Source: Elusimicrobiota bacterium (GTDB lineage Bacteria > Elusimicrobiota > Endomicrobiia > CG1-02-37-114 > XYA2-FULL-39-19). From it: a DNA stretch of 47,619 nucleotides. The notes beneath the pieces are model-generated. The model saw only the letters and a program-made list of their open reading frames with translations, did not search any database and was not told where the DNA came from. Shown one piece after another: positions 16,255 to 25,858 of the stretch (positions are counted from its first letter, which is position 1; the number at the start of each line of letters is the position of its first letter). The translations under genes and the position numbers were made by a program. The stretch lies in the NCBI GenBank assembly GCA_018816525.1, contig JAHIVV010000019.1, forward strand, positions 1-47,619. The letters are read 5' to 3'.

Positions 16255-16264
16255 ATTATAGCAT
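16255..16264 (-). promoter_or_regulatory. Extended -10 promoter of the nfeD-stomatin operon
   Basis: The minus strand reads TGCTATAAT (TATAAT at 16255-16260 with the TGn extension at 16262-16263). This extended -10 form can work with a weak -35; no good -35 is visible. The start point would be about 20 bases upstream of the nfeD ATG, leaving room for its SD. Confidence 0.5.
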
Positions 16265-16364
16265 TTTCTAATAGCTTATGCGCATCAAATTCTTGAGTCG
16301 GAAACTATCTGGTTTGCAATATTTACCGCTTAAAACAGTTGTTGTATTAGCTTCCCACAATCCC

Positions 16365-17969
16365 CTATCTCGCCTGCTCCAGCGCCGCTTTTACAAAATC
16401 TCTGAAAAGCGGGTGCGCATTTGTCGGCCGGGATTTAAATTCCGGGTGGAATTGCACTGCAACAAACCACGGATGGTCTTTAAGCTCTATTATTTCAACG
16501 AGATTTTTTTTCTGGTACTGCCCTGCAATTGAAAGGCCTTTCTTTGTTAATTCCGTCCTGTATTTATTATTGAACTCATAACGGTGCCTGTGCCTTTCAA
16601 AAACAAGTTCTTTTTTATATGCTTTATACGCTAAAGGCGATTTTTTGTCAATTTTGCACGGATAGGCGCCCAGCCTCATAGTTCCGCCCTTATGAGAAAC
16701 ATCTTTTTGTTCGGCCAGTAAATGAATCACCGGATGGCGCGTTTTAGGATTGAATTCGGTGCTGTTTGCATCCTTCATATGGCATACATTTCTGGCATAT
16801 TCAATTACGGCGCATTGCATGCCCAGGCAGAGGCCGAAAAACGGCACTTTATTTTCCCTGGCATATTTTACTACGTTTATTTTGCCTTCAATGCCCCGGT
16901 CCCCGAATCCTCCGGGAATAAGTATGCCATTGACTCCGTTAAGTTCTTCTTCGATATTTTTACATTCTACATTGACATATTTTATTTTAACTTTGGTATT
17001 GTTGGCAATTCCGGCATGGGCCAAAGATTCACAGATGCTTTTATAGGCGTCTTTAAGGTTCGTGTATTTTCCCGCTATCGCAATAGTGACCTGGTCCTGC
17101 GCATTTTTTATCGTGTCGAGTATTTTTTCCCAGGCGCTGAGGTCGCAGGTCTTCATTTCAAGGCCAAGTATATAGGAAATAATTCTTTCCAGGTTCGCTG
17201 CTTTGAATGTGAGAGGGACTTCATAAATGCTTGTTTCCACGTCCATTTCTTCTATGACGCAGTCTTTTCTAACATTGCAAAATAGGGCAATCTTCGCTTT
17301 TAGTTCGTCGTTTAAAGGTTTTTCAGTCCTGCAAATGAGAATATGAGGCTCGATTCCTATTTCTCTCAATTTTGCAACGCTTTGCTGGGTCGGTTTGGTT
17401 TTTAATTCTTCTGCGGCGCGTATGTAAGGTATCAGAGTGACGTGTATGAAACAAACATGCTGTCGGCCTACCTGGAGGGCAAACTGCCTTGCTGCTTCAA
17501 GAAATGGCAGGCCTTCAATGTCTCCGGTGGTACCTCCTATTTCAATAATAACCACATCACATTTATTATTTTCGGAAAGTTTCCATATTCTGTCGATGAT
17601 TTCATTCGTTACATGAGGAATAACCTGGACAGTGGCTCCCAAAAAATCTCCTCGGCGTTCTTTTGTAATTATAGTATCATATATGGCTCCGCTGGTTATA
17701 TTGTTTTCCTGGCTGAAATTAACATCCAGGTATCTTTCATAATTGCCTAAATCCAGGTCTGTTTCCGCGCCGTCTTCGGTTACAAATACTTCGCCGTGCT
17801 GAAAGGGGCTCATCGTCCCCGGGTCAACATTCAAATAAGGGTCGATTTTAAGCATGTTGACTTTAAGCCCGCAGTTTTTCAGTACAGTTCCTAAAGATGA
17901 AGCTGTTATACCTTTACCTAAAGATGACACAACCCCGCCGGTTACAAAAATGAATTTGGTTTGTTTCAT
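16365..17969 (-). CDS. pyrG: CTP synthase
   Basis: The enzyme makes CTP from UTP, ATP and glutamine. The 534 residues are the normal length. The N-terminal synthase domain shows [40 protein letters not shown] and the [12 protein letters not shown] block. The C-terminal class I glutaminase has [10 protein letters not shown], the nucleophile loop [18 protein letters not shown], and the FHPEF His/Glu. SD GAGGA lies eight bases upstream. It is the last gene of the glmS-carA-carB-purF-pyrG group, four bases after purF. The 137 bases downstream (16228-16364) show no clear terminator hairpin and hold only the nfeD promoter. Confidence 0.98.
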   Translation of the reverse strand: MKQTKFIFVTGGVVSSLGKGITASSLGTVLKNCGLKVNMLKIDPYLNVDPGTMSPFQHGEVFVTEDGAETDLDLGNYERYLDVNFSQENNITSGAIYDTIITKERRGDFLGATVQVIPHVTNEIIDRIWKLSENNKCDVVIIEIGGTTGDIEGLPFLEAARQFALQVGRQHVCFIHVTLIPYIRAAEELKTKPTQQSVAKLREIGIEPHILICRTEKPLNDELKAKIALFCNVRKDCVIEEMDVETSIYEVPLTFKAANLERIISYILGLEMKTCDLSAWEKILDTIKNAQDQVTIAIAGKYTNLKDAYKSICESLAHAGIANNTKVKIKYVNVECKNIEEELNGVNGILIPGGFGDRGIEGKINVVKYARENKVPFFGLCLGMQCAVIEYARNVCHMKDANSTEFNPKTRHPVIHLLAEQKDVSHKGGTMRLGAYPCKIDKKSPLAYKAYKKELVFERHRHRYEFNNKYRTELTKKGLSIAGQYQKKNLVEIIELKDHPWFVAVQFHPEFKSRPTNAHPLFRDFVKAALEQAR

Positions 17970-17973
17970 GATT

Positions 17974-19356
17974 TTATTCCTCTAAAGCCAATTTGGATAT
18001 TTCGTCTTTTACCTTTATGCAATATTTGCCGTTAAAGCAGGCAGTGCAGAATTCTTCTTTAGGCAGGGGCATGGATTTTAGCATGCCCTCCAGGCTTAAG
18101 TAATGTATACTGTCGAGGCCGATAAATTTTGCAATTTCTTCCATCGAATAATTATTCGCAATAAGTTCTTTTTTGGTCGGGAAATCAATTCCGTAAAAGC
18201 AGGGGAATTTGTGAGGGGGGCAGCTAACGCACATATGTATCTCTTTTGCCCCGGCTTCGCGCAAAGTTTTTACCCTTACCCGGCTGGTAGTGCCACGCAC
18301 CACTGAATCTTCAACTATTATAATTTTTTTGCCTTTAATGACTTCTTTAACCGGATTCAGTTTTATTTTTACGCCGACATCCCTGATAAACTGGGACGGC
18401 TGGATAAAGGTCCTTCCCACATAATGATTTCTTACAATCGCAATATCAAGCGGTATCCCGGACTCTTCCGCATAACCCAGCCCGGCGCAGATTCCAGAAT
18501 CCGGCACGGGTATAACCAGGTCAGCTTTTATTTTTGCTTCTCTGGCCAGCGCCCGGCCCAGGTTTTTACGGGTGACGTGAACATTTTTTCCGAATATGTA
18601 ACTATCGGGCCTGGAAAAATATATATATTCAAAAATACAGAATGCATGTTTTTCCTTTTTAAAAGGTTTTAATGATTTAAGCCCGTTTTCGTTGATAAAA
18701 AGGATTTCACCCGGTTCTATGTCTCTTACATATTCTGCCTCAATAAGATCCAGAGCGCAGGTTTCAGAAGCGACTACATAAGCGTCATCTTTTTTCCCGA
18801 GGCAAAGAGGTTTAAAACCAAAAGGGTCCCTGGCCGCAATGAGCGTATCGCGGGTAAGCAGGACCAGCGAATAAGCGCCTTTAATAGCCCTGAGCGCATC
18901 ACAGAGTTTGTCTTCCCATTTTTCTTTTTTTGATTTTGCAATAAGATGGACGATAACTTCTGTGTCCATAGTAGACTGAAAAATAGAACCGCTTTTTTCT
19001 AATTTGGACCTTAGTTCAACGGTGTTTACCAGGTTCCCGTTATGCGCTATGGCAAGAGGGTCTGCAAAATGTTCTACTACGAAGGGCTGGGCGTTTTTAA
19101 GCGATGAGGATCCTGCGGTTGAATAGCGTACATGGCCGATGGCCAGGTGCCCTTCCAGGTTTTCCAGGTCTTCTTGTTTGAAGACATCGGTGACCAGGCC
19201 CATCTTTTTATGATATTTGAATTGTTTGCCGTCGGAGACAACTATGCCGGCGCTTTCCTGCCCTCTATGCTGCAGCGCATAGAGCCCCAGGTAAGTCAGT
19301 TGGGCTGCGTCTTTGTGGTTGTAAATACCAAAAATACCGCAGTAATCTTTAATCAT
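17974..19356 (-). CDS. purF: Amidophosphoribosyltransferase (Fe-S type)
   Basis: This is the first step of purine synthesis, turning PRPP and glutamine into phosphoribosylamine. The protein has 460 residues. A five-residue propeptide (MIKDY) precedes Cys6 of CGIFGIYNH, which must be exposed by processing. The PRPP loop is [15 protein letters not shown]. Cysteines in [29 protein letters not shown] and [13 protein letters not shown] match the four [4Fe-4S] ligands of the Bacillus-type enzyme, which is oxygen-sensitive; this suits an anaerobe. It overlaps carB by four bases. Confidence 0.97.
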   Translation of the reverse strand: MIKDYCGIFGIYNHKDAAQLTYLGLYALQHRGQESAGIVVSDGKQFKYHKKMGLVTDVFKQEDLENLEGHLAIGHVRYSTAGSSSLKNAQPFVVEHFADPLAIAHNGNLVNTVELRSKLEKSGSIFQSTMDTEVIVHLIAKSKKEKWEDKLCDALRAIKGAYSLVLLTRDTLIAARDPFGFKPLCLGKKDDAYVVASETCALDLIEAEYVRDIEPGEILFINENGLKSLKPFKKEKHAFCIFEYIYFSRPDSYIFGKNVHVTRKNLGRALAREAKIKADLVIPVPDSGICAGLGYAEESGIPLDIAIVRNHYVGRTFIQPSQFIRDVGVKIKLNPVKEVIKGKKIIIVEDSVVRGTTSRVRVKTLREAGAKEIHMCVSCPPHKFPCFYGIDFPTKKELIANNYSMEEIAKFIGLDSIHYLSLEGMLKSMPLPKEEFCTACFNGKYCIKVKDEISKLALEE

Positions 19357-21011
19357 TCGTCTTCGCTTTCGTATGTGGAATAATAATAAGGCGTATAAGC
19401 TTCAAATTCGGCGCCGCAGGTATCTACTACTTTATAGGTGGGCAGTATGCCGAATTTTTTCCTGAGTTTATAAATTGAAAGCTCATCCTTACCAAGCAGT
19501 TTTGCAAGCTGTTTGTCTGAAAATCCGTATTCTTTTGCGCTGCGCAGAAGCTGTGAAGTTATCTTTTTTTTGTTGTATTTTTTTATATTATTTTCCATTT
19601 CAACAATTTCCTTGATATTGAAAAGAAACCACCTGTCAATTTTAGTAAGTTCAAAAATTTTATCAACGCTCATATTCCTTTGTAAAGCAAGTTTTATGTA
19701 AAATATCCTGTCAGGGTTCGGGACTCTTAATTTATTTTCAATTTCTTCCTGGCTGAAAGTGCTGACACCTTTTATAACTAAATCAACCAACCCGGATTTT
19801 CCGGTTTCAAGGGCGCGCAGGCCTTTCTGCAGGGCTTCTTTAAAAGTCCTGCCTATGGCCATAACTTCACCTACCGACTTCATTGATGTGGTTAAAGTAG
19901 TATCAGCGCGAGGGAACTTTTCAAAAGTAAATCTTGGTATTTTAACTACGCAGTAATCAATGCTCGGTTCAAAGCAGGCAGGAGTTTCTCTGGTAATATC
20001 GTTGGGGATTTCATCCAGGGTATAACCGACTGCGAGTTTTGCAGCGATTTTTGCTATCGGGAACCCTGTTGCTTTTGAGGCCAGAGCGGAACTTCTTGAT
20101 ACTCTCGGGTTCATTTCAATTATTACCATCTTGCCGTTGTCGGGATTTACCGCAAACTGTATATTGGAGCCGCCGGTCTCAACACCGATTTCCCTGATGA
20201 TTTTTATTGAGGCATCGCGCATTAACTGGTATTCCTTGTCGCTTAGCGTTTGCGCCGGCGCTACGGTAATACTGTCGCCCGTATGAACGCCCATAGGGTC
20301 GAGGTTTTCTATGGAACATATAATAACAACGTTATCTTTAAGGTCTCTCATCACTTCAAATTCGAATTCTTTCCAGCCGATTACGGATTCTTCAATAAGT
20401 ATCTCGCTGATCATACTGCTTTCAAGTGCCCTGGGCGCCAGTTCATTGAATTCTTCAATATTGTAAGCGACGCCGCTGCCTGTTCCGCCTAACGTGAAGC
20501 TGGGCCTTATAATAATAGGAAAGCCGATTTCTTTTACTGTTTCAGTAGCTTCAAGCATATTATGAGCATTGCCGCTTTTTGGAAGTTCCAGGCCGATACG
20601 TGTCATTGCTTCCTTGAATAATCCCCTGTCTTCAGCCATTTTGATAGCTTTGCTTTTTGCTCCGATTAATTCAACATTATATTTCTCTAAAACTCCTGAT
20701 TCAACAAGTTTTATAGTTACGTTGAGCGCTGTTTGCCCGCCAAGCGTGGGAAGAAGCGCGTCGGGCCTTTCTTTTTCAATGATTTTTTCTACTACTTCCG
20801 CTGTTACAGGTTCCACATAAGTGCTGTCGGCGATTTCGGGATCTGTCATGATGGTTGCAGGATTACTGTTAACCAGGACTATTTTAAACCCTTCTGCTTT
20901 AAGAGCCCTGCAGGCTTGCGTGCCTGAATAATCGAATTCGCAGGCCTGCCCTATAACTATCGGGCCCGAACCAATAATAAGTATTTTTTCTATATCCGTT
21001 CTTTTAGGCAT
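19353..21011 (-). CDS. carB: Carbamoyl-phosphate synthase large subunit, N-terminal half (split carB)
   Basis: This 552-residue protein equals only the first half of a normal large subunit of about 1070. It has the N-terminal start ([22 protein letters not shown]), the first ATP-grasp carboxyphosphate domain ([34 protein letters not shown]) and the oligomerisation domain, ending at [10 protein letters not shown] exactly at the inter-domain boundary. The carbamate-phosphorylating half and the allosteric MGS-like domain are absent from the window. The end is clean and overlaps purF by four bases, so this looks like a true split gene, as known in Aquifex and some methanogens. A separate second half must be encoded elsewhere. 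Confidence 0.93.
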   Translation of the reverse strand: MPKRTDIEKILIIGSGPIVIGQACEFDYSGTQACRALKAEGFKIVLVNSNPATIMTDPEIADSTYVEPVTAEVVEKIIEKERPDALLPTLGGQTALNVTIKLVESGVLEKYNVELIGAKSKAIKMAEDRGLFKEAMTRIGLELPKSGNAHNMLEATETVKEIGFPIIIRPSFTLGGTGSGVAYNIEEFNELAPRALESSMISEILIEESVIGWKEFEFEVMRDLKDNVVIICSIENLDPMGVHTGDSITVAPAQTLSDKEYQLMRDASIKIIREIGVETGGSNIQFAVNPDNGKMVIIEMNPRVSRSSALASKATGFPIAKIAAKLAVGYTLDEIPNDITRETPACFEPSIDYCVVKIPRFTFEKFPRADTTLTTSMKSVGEVMAIGRTFKEALQKGLRALETGKSGLVDLVIKGVSTFSQEEIENKLRVPNPDRIFYIKLALQRNMSVDKIFELTKIDRWFLFNIKEIVEMENNIKKYNKKKITSQLLRSAKEYGFSDKQLAKLLGKDELSIYKLRKKFGILPTYKVVDTCGAEFEAYTPYYYSTYESEDE

Positions 21012-22101
21012 TGTTTTCCTTCATTAGTTTAACAAAATTTCCGAACAGGTAACTTGCGTCATGCGGGCCCGGAGAAGCTTCAGGATGAAACTGCACCGAG
21101 AATATAGGAAGTTTTTTGTGTTTTATTCCTTCGTTGGTCTGGTCATTTAAATTCAAATGAGTTATTTCAATATCGTTTTTGTTCAGCGAATTAATATCAA
21201 CGCAGAATCCATGGTTCTGGACTGTTATATGTACTTTATTTGTTTTGAGGTCTTTTACAGGATGATTTCCGCCGTGGTGCCCGAATTTAAGTTTGAAAGT
21301 TTTACCGCCAAGCGCCTGGCCCAGCATCTGGTGCCCAAGACAAATCCCGAATATGGGCAATTTTCCTATCAATTCTTTAACGGTTTGAACGACATAGGTT
21401 ACTGCTGAGGGGTCTCCGGGCCCGTTGGATAACATAAGGCCGTCGGGCTTTTGTTCAAGTATTTGTTTTGCAGATGTTTTTGCGGGTACTACGGTAACCT
21501 GGCAGTCATTTTTTGATAATTCATTAAGAATATTATATTTTACGCCGCAGTCTATAACAATAACTTTATGTTTGCCGGATTTATTCCATTGGTAAGGTTT
21601 ACGGCAGGTTACTTCTTTTACAAGATCTATATTTTCAAGGCCGGGGGAATCTTTGGCTTTCTGAATAAGTTGTTTAGCGGTGCGTTTTTCGGTTGATATG
21701 CAGGCTCTCATGGCTCCCTGATTTCTTAAATGTTTCGTCAGGGCTCTGGTATCAACGCTTTCTATGGCGACTATGCCGTGCTGTTTAAGGAAATCGCCCA
21801 GGCTTTGCCGGCTTCTCCAATTGCTTACTATTTTGCTGTATTCTTTAACTATGAAACCTTCAACCCAGGGTTTTGCTGATTCGAAGTCTTCCTTATTGAT
21901 GCCATAATTGCCTATAAGCGGGTAAGTCATTGTGACCATCTGGCCTTTATAGGAAGGGTCGGTCAATATTTCCTGGTAACCGGTCATGCTGGTATTGAAT
22001 ACGATTTCACCGGTTTTTTCACCGGAGGCTCCAAAAGACCTGCCTTCAAAAAAGGTTCCGTCTTCTAAAGCTATAAAACATGTCTGGATGTTTTTTGCCA
22101 T
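21004..22101 (-). CDS. carA: Carbamoyl-phosphate synthase small subunit
   Basis: This is the glutaminase subunit that supplies ammonia to the large subunit for pyrimidine and arginine synthesis. The 365 residues fit the family. The N-terminal domain has [20 protein letters not shown]. The class I amidotransferase domain has [12 protein letters not shown], the nucleophile loop [18 protein letters not shown], and [15 protein letters not shown]. It overlaps carB by eight bases. The 127 bases upstream (22102-22228) hold no SD close to the ATG and no gene. A short hairpin is conceivable near 22160-22185 but I cannot assign a known attenuator. Confidence 0.97.
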   Translation of the reverse strand: MAKNIQTCFIALEDGTFFEGRSFGASGEKTGEIVFNTSMTGYQEILTDPSYKGQMVTMTYPLIGNYGINKEDFESAKPWVEGFIVKEYSKIVSNWRSRQSLGDFLKQHGIVAIESVDTRALTKHLRNQGAMRACISTEKRTAKQLIQKAKDSPGLENIDLVKEVTCRKPYQWNKSGKHKVIVIDCGVKYNILNELSKNDCQVTVVPAKTSAKQILEQKPDGLMLSNGPGDPSAVTYVVQTVKELIGKLPIFGICLGHQMLGQALGGKTFKLKFGHHGGNHPVKDLKTNKVHITVQNHGFCVDINSLNKNDIEITHLNLNDQTNEGIKHKKLPIFSVQFHPEASPGPHDASYLFGNFVKLMKENNA

Positions 22102-22228
22102 AAAATGATTGTTTAGTTTGGAAAGTTAATGTTTAAATTTTGCCCTAAAAAGAAAGGCCGGATAGAAACTACCTTGTCCTGGAAGTAAAGTTTAGCATTT
22201 TATTGTTTGTAAATCAAATAATTTTTGC

Positions 22229-22483
22229 TTATTTATTGGCCAATATTTTCAGTATATCATCCTTTTTTTCCAGGATAATATTTATATCCTCGGCATTAAG
22301 CCCGACTATTTTGCTCATTTTCATTTCGTCTTCGCCTTCCTTTTTCCAGAAAGCTCTCTTTTCAAGTTTGGGTTTTTGTTTGTTCCAGCTGACCACTCTT
22401 AAAACATACATGCTCTTGCCTGTTTCTTCCTTGTTTAAAATAAGCATTACGTCCTGCGTCATCTCTCTTCTTGCATTAGGCAT
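22229..22483 (-). CDS. Small uncharacterised protein between glmS and carA
   Basis: The 84-residue, charged, soluble protein is unrecognised. A strand-rich centre (MYVLRVVSWNKQKPKLEKRAFW) is followed by a helix (AEDINIILEKKDDILKILANK). The pattern (short beta-meander then helix) recalls small PC4-like or regulatory proteins, but no signature residue confirms it. AAGGAGGG lies just before its ATG on the minus strand, a very good SD, so it is likely a real gene. It sits 32 bases after glmS in the same direction. Confidence 0.65.
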   Translation of the reverse strand: MPNARREMTQDVMLILNKEETGKSMYVLRVVSWNKQKPKLEKRAFWKKEGEDEMKMSKIVGLNAEDINIILEKKDDILKILANK

Positions 22484-22515
22484 TTGCCCTCCTTAATACC
22501 CCAGGTTATGCACCC

Positions 22516-24342
22516 CTACTCCACTGTTACGCTTTTAGCCAGATTTCTCGGTTTGTCAACGTCATAGCCGAGCTTGGCCGCGATATGATAAGCAAGTAAT
22601 TGCAGGGGCAGCACGGTGACAATGGGGGAAATATCCTGCTGGCATTCAGGAACAAAAATAACGTGTTTGGAAATACCTGCGATTTTTGTATCTCCCTGCG
22701 TCGCAATGGAAATTATGCTTCCTTTCCTTGCGTTTACTTCTTCTATGTTGCTTGCCATTTTTGAGTATAATTCATCTTTCGGCGTCAGGCATACAACCGG
22801 AGTAGTTTCATTTATTAAAGCAATCGGCCCGTGCTTAAACTCTCCGGCAGGGTGCCCGGTTGAATGTATGTAAGAGATTTCTTTTAATTTAAGGGCGCCT
22901 TCCAGCGCATTTGGAAAATTAATGCCTCTTCCAAGGAAGATGAAATTTTTTCTTGTATAATATTCATCCGCGCATTTTAATATCGTATCTTGGTTTTTTA
23001 GGACTGAGTTCAAAATTTCCGGTATTTTTTTCAAACCGTCAAGTTTTGAAATTATTTCTTCTTCAGGTATAGAATAATTGAGTTTACCCAGATAAAGCGC
23101 AAAAAGGTACAACGCTACAAGCTGGGTTGTGTAAGCTTTTGTTGAAGCCACTCCTATTTCCGGGCCCGCCATAATGGGTATTATCCCGTCGGATTCGCGA
23201 GCTATCGTGCTTTTTGTCACGTTTACGATTGATAATACTTTAATGAATTTGCTTTTGCCTTCCCGGATGCCGGCAAGCGTATCGGCTGTCTCTCCTGACT
23301 GGGAAATTGCAAGCATCAATGTATCGCCTTCAGCTATAGGGTTTCTGTACCTGAACTCGCTGGAAACATCAACTTCGGTATGAATATGGGCATATTTTTC
23401 CAGCCAGTACTTTGCCACAAGAGCCGCATGCCAGGATGTTCCGCACGCCTGGATAATTATTCTTTTAACTTTTGCGAGATAATTATTGCTGAGGTTCATA
23501 TCCTCAAAAATAATTGAATTTCCGTTTTTTATCCTTTGGTTCAGTATGGTTTTTATTAATTTGGGCTGCTCATAAATTTCTTTAAGCATGAAAAACTTAT
23601 AATCGCCTTTGTCCAGGGATTCCGCTTTCATGCTGATGTTTTCAATTTCTTTTTTTAAGATTACTCCTTTTTGGTTGGTTACAGTTACATCGTTTTGGGT
23701 TACAACGGCAAGCTCGCCGTCGTTGAGAATGATTACATTTTTTGTATGCGGCAGCACTGCGGTAACGTCAGATGCAATGAAATTTTCTTTTTCCCCCAGG
23801 CCTACTATGATGGGGCTGCCGGCTTTTGCGACAATAATTTTATCAGGTTCTTTTTCGCTGATTACGCAGATAGCATAAGACCCTTTTAATTCAAGTATTG
23901 TTTTCCTGACTGCGTCCTCAAGCCCTTCTCCGAGGTATTCTTCTATAAGGTGGGGTATTACTTCTGTGTCGGTTTCGGATTCAAAAATATGCCCCTTGGC
24001 AATAAGTCTTTCTTTCAAAGCCTGATAGTTTTCTATTATACCGTTATGAACAACAGCTATTTCTTTTTTGCAGTCGGTGTGCGGGTGCGCATTATTTTCG
24101 GAGGGTTCACCGTGCGTGGCCCAGCGGGTATGGCCGATACCAACATTGCCCCCAAGCCCCGCTTCCTTCAGGCAATCGTTCAGTATTTTCAATTTGCCCT
24201 TTCTTTTGCATACAGCAAGTTCGCCGTCATTTATTGTGGCAATGCCGGCTGAATCGTAACCTCTATACTCCAGTCTTTCCAGCCCAACCAGCAGGACTGA
24301 ATCAACAGATTTATTTCCTATATAGCCGACTATTCCGCACAT
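22516..24342 (-). CDS. glmS: Glutamine-fructose-6-phosphate aminotransferase (isomerizing)
   Basis: It makes glucosamine-6-phosphate, the entry to peptidoglycan and LPS amino sugars. The 608 residues match the family. Cys2 of MCGIVGYIG is the glutaminase nucleophile, and LEYRGYDSAGIA, GHTRWATHG and HPH follow. Two SIS domains come after (QACGTSWHAALVAKYW; AISQSGETADT; FLGRGINFPNALEGALKLKEISY). The end NLAKSVTVE is canonical. An AAAGGA SD lies upstream. The leader is about 50 bases, so there is no room for a glmS ribozyme. Confidence 0.98.
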   Translation of the reverse strand: MCGIVGYIGNKSVDSVLLVGLERLEYRGYDSAGIATINDGELAVCKRKGKLKILNDCLKEAGLGGNVGIGHTRWATHGEPSENNAHPHTDCKKEIAVVHNGIIENYQALKERLIAKGHIFESETDTEVIPHLIEEYLGEGLEDAVRKTILELKGSYAICVISEKEPDKIIVAKAGSPIIVGLGEKENFIASDVTAVLPHTKNVIILNDGELAVVTQNDVTVTNQKGVILKKEIENISMKAESLDKGDYKFFMLKEIYEQPKLIKTILNQRIKNGNSIIFEDMNLSNNYLAKVKRIIIQACGTSWHAALVAKYWLEKYAHIHTEVDVSSEFRYRNPIAEGDTLMLAISQSGETADTLAGIREGKSKFIKVLSIVNVTKSTIARESDGIIPIMAGPEIGVASTKAYTTQLVALYLFALYLGKLNYSIPEEEIISKLDGLKKIPEILNSVLKNQDTILKCADEYYTRKNFIFLGRGINFPNALEGALKLKEISYIHSTGHPAGEFKHGPIALINETTPVVCLTPKDELYSKMASNIEEVNARKGSIISIATQGDTKIAGISKHVIFVPECQQDISPIVTVLPLQLLAYHIAAKLGYDVDKPRNLAKSVTVE

Positions 24343-24399
24343 TTTTTTTGTTTCCTTTTAATTTGGACAAGGATTTGCCTAATTATAAATATTTAAATC

Positions 24400-24428
24400 A
24401 TTGTACATTAATTCTTAAACTAAATCAA
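24400..24428 (-). promoter_or_regulatory. Promoter of the glmS operon
   Basis: On the minus strand TTGATT (24423-24428), a 17-base spacer and TACAAT (24400-24405) point toward glmS. Start is expected near 24393, giving about 50 bases of leader with an SD. A second possible -10 (TATAAT, 24382-24387) lies closer to the gene but lacks a good -35. Confidence 0.5.
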
Positions 24429-24469
24429 ATTTTATTATGGCCTGCCAAATTACAAAACCGTAAATAAGT

Positions 24470-24498
24470 TTGACATAACCTGGGGAATTTTATATATT
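24470..24498 (+). promoter_or_regulatory. Strong promoter of the HD-GYP gene, apparently leaderless
   Basis: A perfect TTGACA (24470-24475), a 17-base spacer and TATATT (24493-24498) end only five bases before the ATG at 24504. The start point should fall on or beside the start codon, and there is no SD. It lies 41 bases from the divergent glmS promoter. Confidence 0.7.
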
Positions 24499-24503
24499 TA
24501 AGT

Positions 24504-25598
24504 ATGCGTTTATCAGACATATTAAAGAAGAAGCCAGGCATGCCGCAGCAACAGCCCGAAGGGCTCCCGGAGTACCCGCCCACGTTTTCCGAAGAGATTC
24601 ACGAAGACGCAGAAGCGCCAAAAGATTTAATTAAAGAAATTCATCAGCTTGCTTCCGCAGAAAAAGCCTATGATGAAGCGATTGATACTGTAAAAAAACT
24701 CTTCGCTAATATTGAAAAAACCAAACAGGACATCAATCTGTTATTGAATATCGCCCGCAAAACAACGGCCCTGTTAATTGCAAACAACGAAGAGCTTATT
24801 ATTTTGTGCACTCGCACAACACCCAACCTCTACCTATATAGCCATAGCGTAAATACCTGTATTTTGTCTACAGCTCTTGCAATTGCGCTTGGCTATTCAT
24901 CGGATGATCTTGAAAAAATAGCTTTAAGCGCACTGCTGCATGATACAGGCATGATAAAAATTGTGAGTGTTGTTTCAAAATCCTCAAAAGTTTCTCAGCA
25001 TGATTTTAACGAAATTAAAAAACATCCCAATTATTCCAGGGAATTGCTGGAAAATGTCGATATGTCGCCCCAAACAAAAACTTTTCTGGATGCCGTAATT
25101 ACGCAGGTGCACGAACGAAAAGACGGTTCAGGGTACCCGAAAGGCTTGTCGGGCGAGCAGACAAATGTTATTGCAAAAATAGTCAGCATTTGCGACGTGT
25201 ACGAAGCCTTGACTCATCCGAGAAGCTGGCGTGAAGCAATACTTCCGCACGAAGCGCTGAAAAAAATGATTGATATGGCTGACGCTGACTTTGATATGAA
25301 TATGGTGAAATTATTTATTGAAAAAATCTCTCTTTATCCTATAGGCAGTTATGTGCGTTTAAATGATGAACAGGTTGCGAGAGTTATAAGCTCAAATCCC
25401 GGACTGCCGACACGCCCCAATCTTAAGATTATTGTTGATTGCGAAAATAAAAAAGTATCTGACCAGAAATTCGTCGATCTGCGTAAAAGCAGTGTCTTAT
25501 ATATTACCAAATGCGTGGACGAAACCATGCTTAAACTTGAAGACAAGAAACTTGTGTTGGAATTGAAAGCAAGGCGCTGGTGGGTTAAGAACATTTGA
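24504..25598 (+). CDS. HD-GYP domain protein (probable c-di-GMP phosphodiesterase)
   Basis: The protein has 364 residues and no membrane segment. A Pro-rich N-terminus (10-30) is followed by a helical linker. The HD-GYP domain covers about 100-275: HD pair His146-Asp147 in ALLHDTGMIKI, HPNYSRELL, VHERKDGSGYPKGL with GYP at 210-212, and DVYEALTHPR. This family hydrolyses c-di-GMP or acts as its receptor. The C-terminal 80 residues (YPIGSYVRLNDEQVARVI…) form the small beta domain often found after HD-GYP. No receiver domain is present. It precedes the hydrogenase operon but has its own promoter. Confidence 0.9.
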   Translation: MRLSDILKKKPGMPQQQPEGLPEYPPTFSEEIHEDAEAPKDLIKEIHQLASAEKAYDEAIDTVKKLFANIEKTKQDINLLLNIARKTTALLIANNEELIILCTRTTPNLYLYSHSVNTCILSTALAIALGYSSDDLEKIALSALLHDTGMIKIVSVVSKSSKVSQHDFNEIKKHPNYSRELLENVDMSPQTKTFLDAVITQVHERKDGSGYPKGLSGEQTNVIAKIVSICDVYEALTHPRSWREAILPHEALKKMIDMADADFDMNMVKLFIEKISLYPIGSYVRLNDEQVARVISSNPGLPTRPNLKIIVDCENKKVSDQKFVDLRKSSVLYITKCVDETMLKLEDKKLVLELKARRWWVKNI

Positions 25599-25610
25599 AG
25601 GGTTCCTGTT

Positions 25611-25856
25611 TTGCGAAATTCAGAATATGCTTGGGAAAAGAAAATTTGTATAGTTTTAAACATATCCGCGGACAATAAAACAATCATTTCGGAAATTAGT
25701 GAACGATATAAAGATTTCTTAAGCCCTAAAATTAAACTTGCCGCAAAAGTAATTCATGCCTCTAAGAATATGATGCGTCTATTTGACTTTTTTGTTGAAA
25801 TTTTGTTAAATAGTTACCAATTTGCGGGATATCTCACAATTAAAAAATCCAGATAA
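25611..25856 (+). CDS. Hypothetical 81-residue protein before the hydrogenase operon
   Basis: An open frame with a TTG start ends two bases before the hydrogenase operon's first gene. I do not recognise it. The end is hydrophobic and aromatic (MMRLFDFFVEILLNSYQF), possibly amphipathic and membrane-associating. There is no strong SD. A promoter candidate for the next gene lies inside its 3' part. It may be a degenerate remnant or a non-coding stretch. Confidence 0.35.
   Translation: MRNSEYAWEKKICIVLNISADNKTIISEISERYKDFLSPKIKLAAKVIHASKNMMRLFDFFVEILLNSYQFAGYLTIKKSR
25783..25811 (+). promoter_or_regulatory. Candidate promoter of the hydrogenase operon
   Basis: TTGACT (25783-25788), a 17-base spacer and TTAAAT (25806-25811) would start transcription about 40 bases before the ATG at 25859. 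The -35 is good and the -10 weak (4 of 6), which may mean activator control. Confidence 0.35.
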
Positions 25857-25858
25857 AA

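Noticed and set aside
16722-17285. A 187-codon plus-strand open frame opposite pyrG
   Set aside because: It lies wholly inside pyrG on the other strand and has a composition (many Phe, Tyr, Ile) typical of antisense reading of a coding gene. No SD or promoter supports it.
22102-22228. PyrR-type or upp-like attenuator before carA
   Set aside because: Only a weak hairpin can be drawn and there is no T run or recognisable PyrR-binding motif.
24343-24393. glmS ribozyme
   Set aside because: The leader is only about 50 bases, AT-rich and without the double-pseudoknot core.
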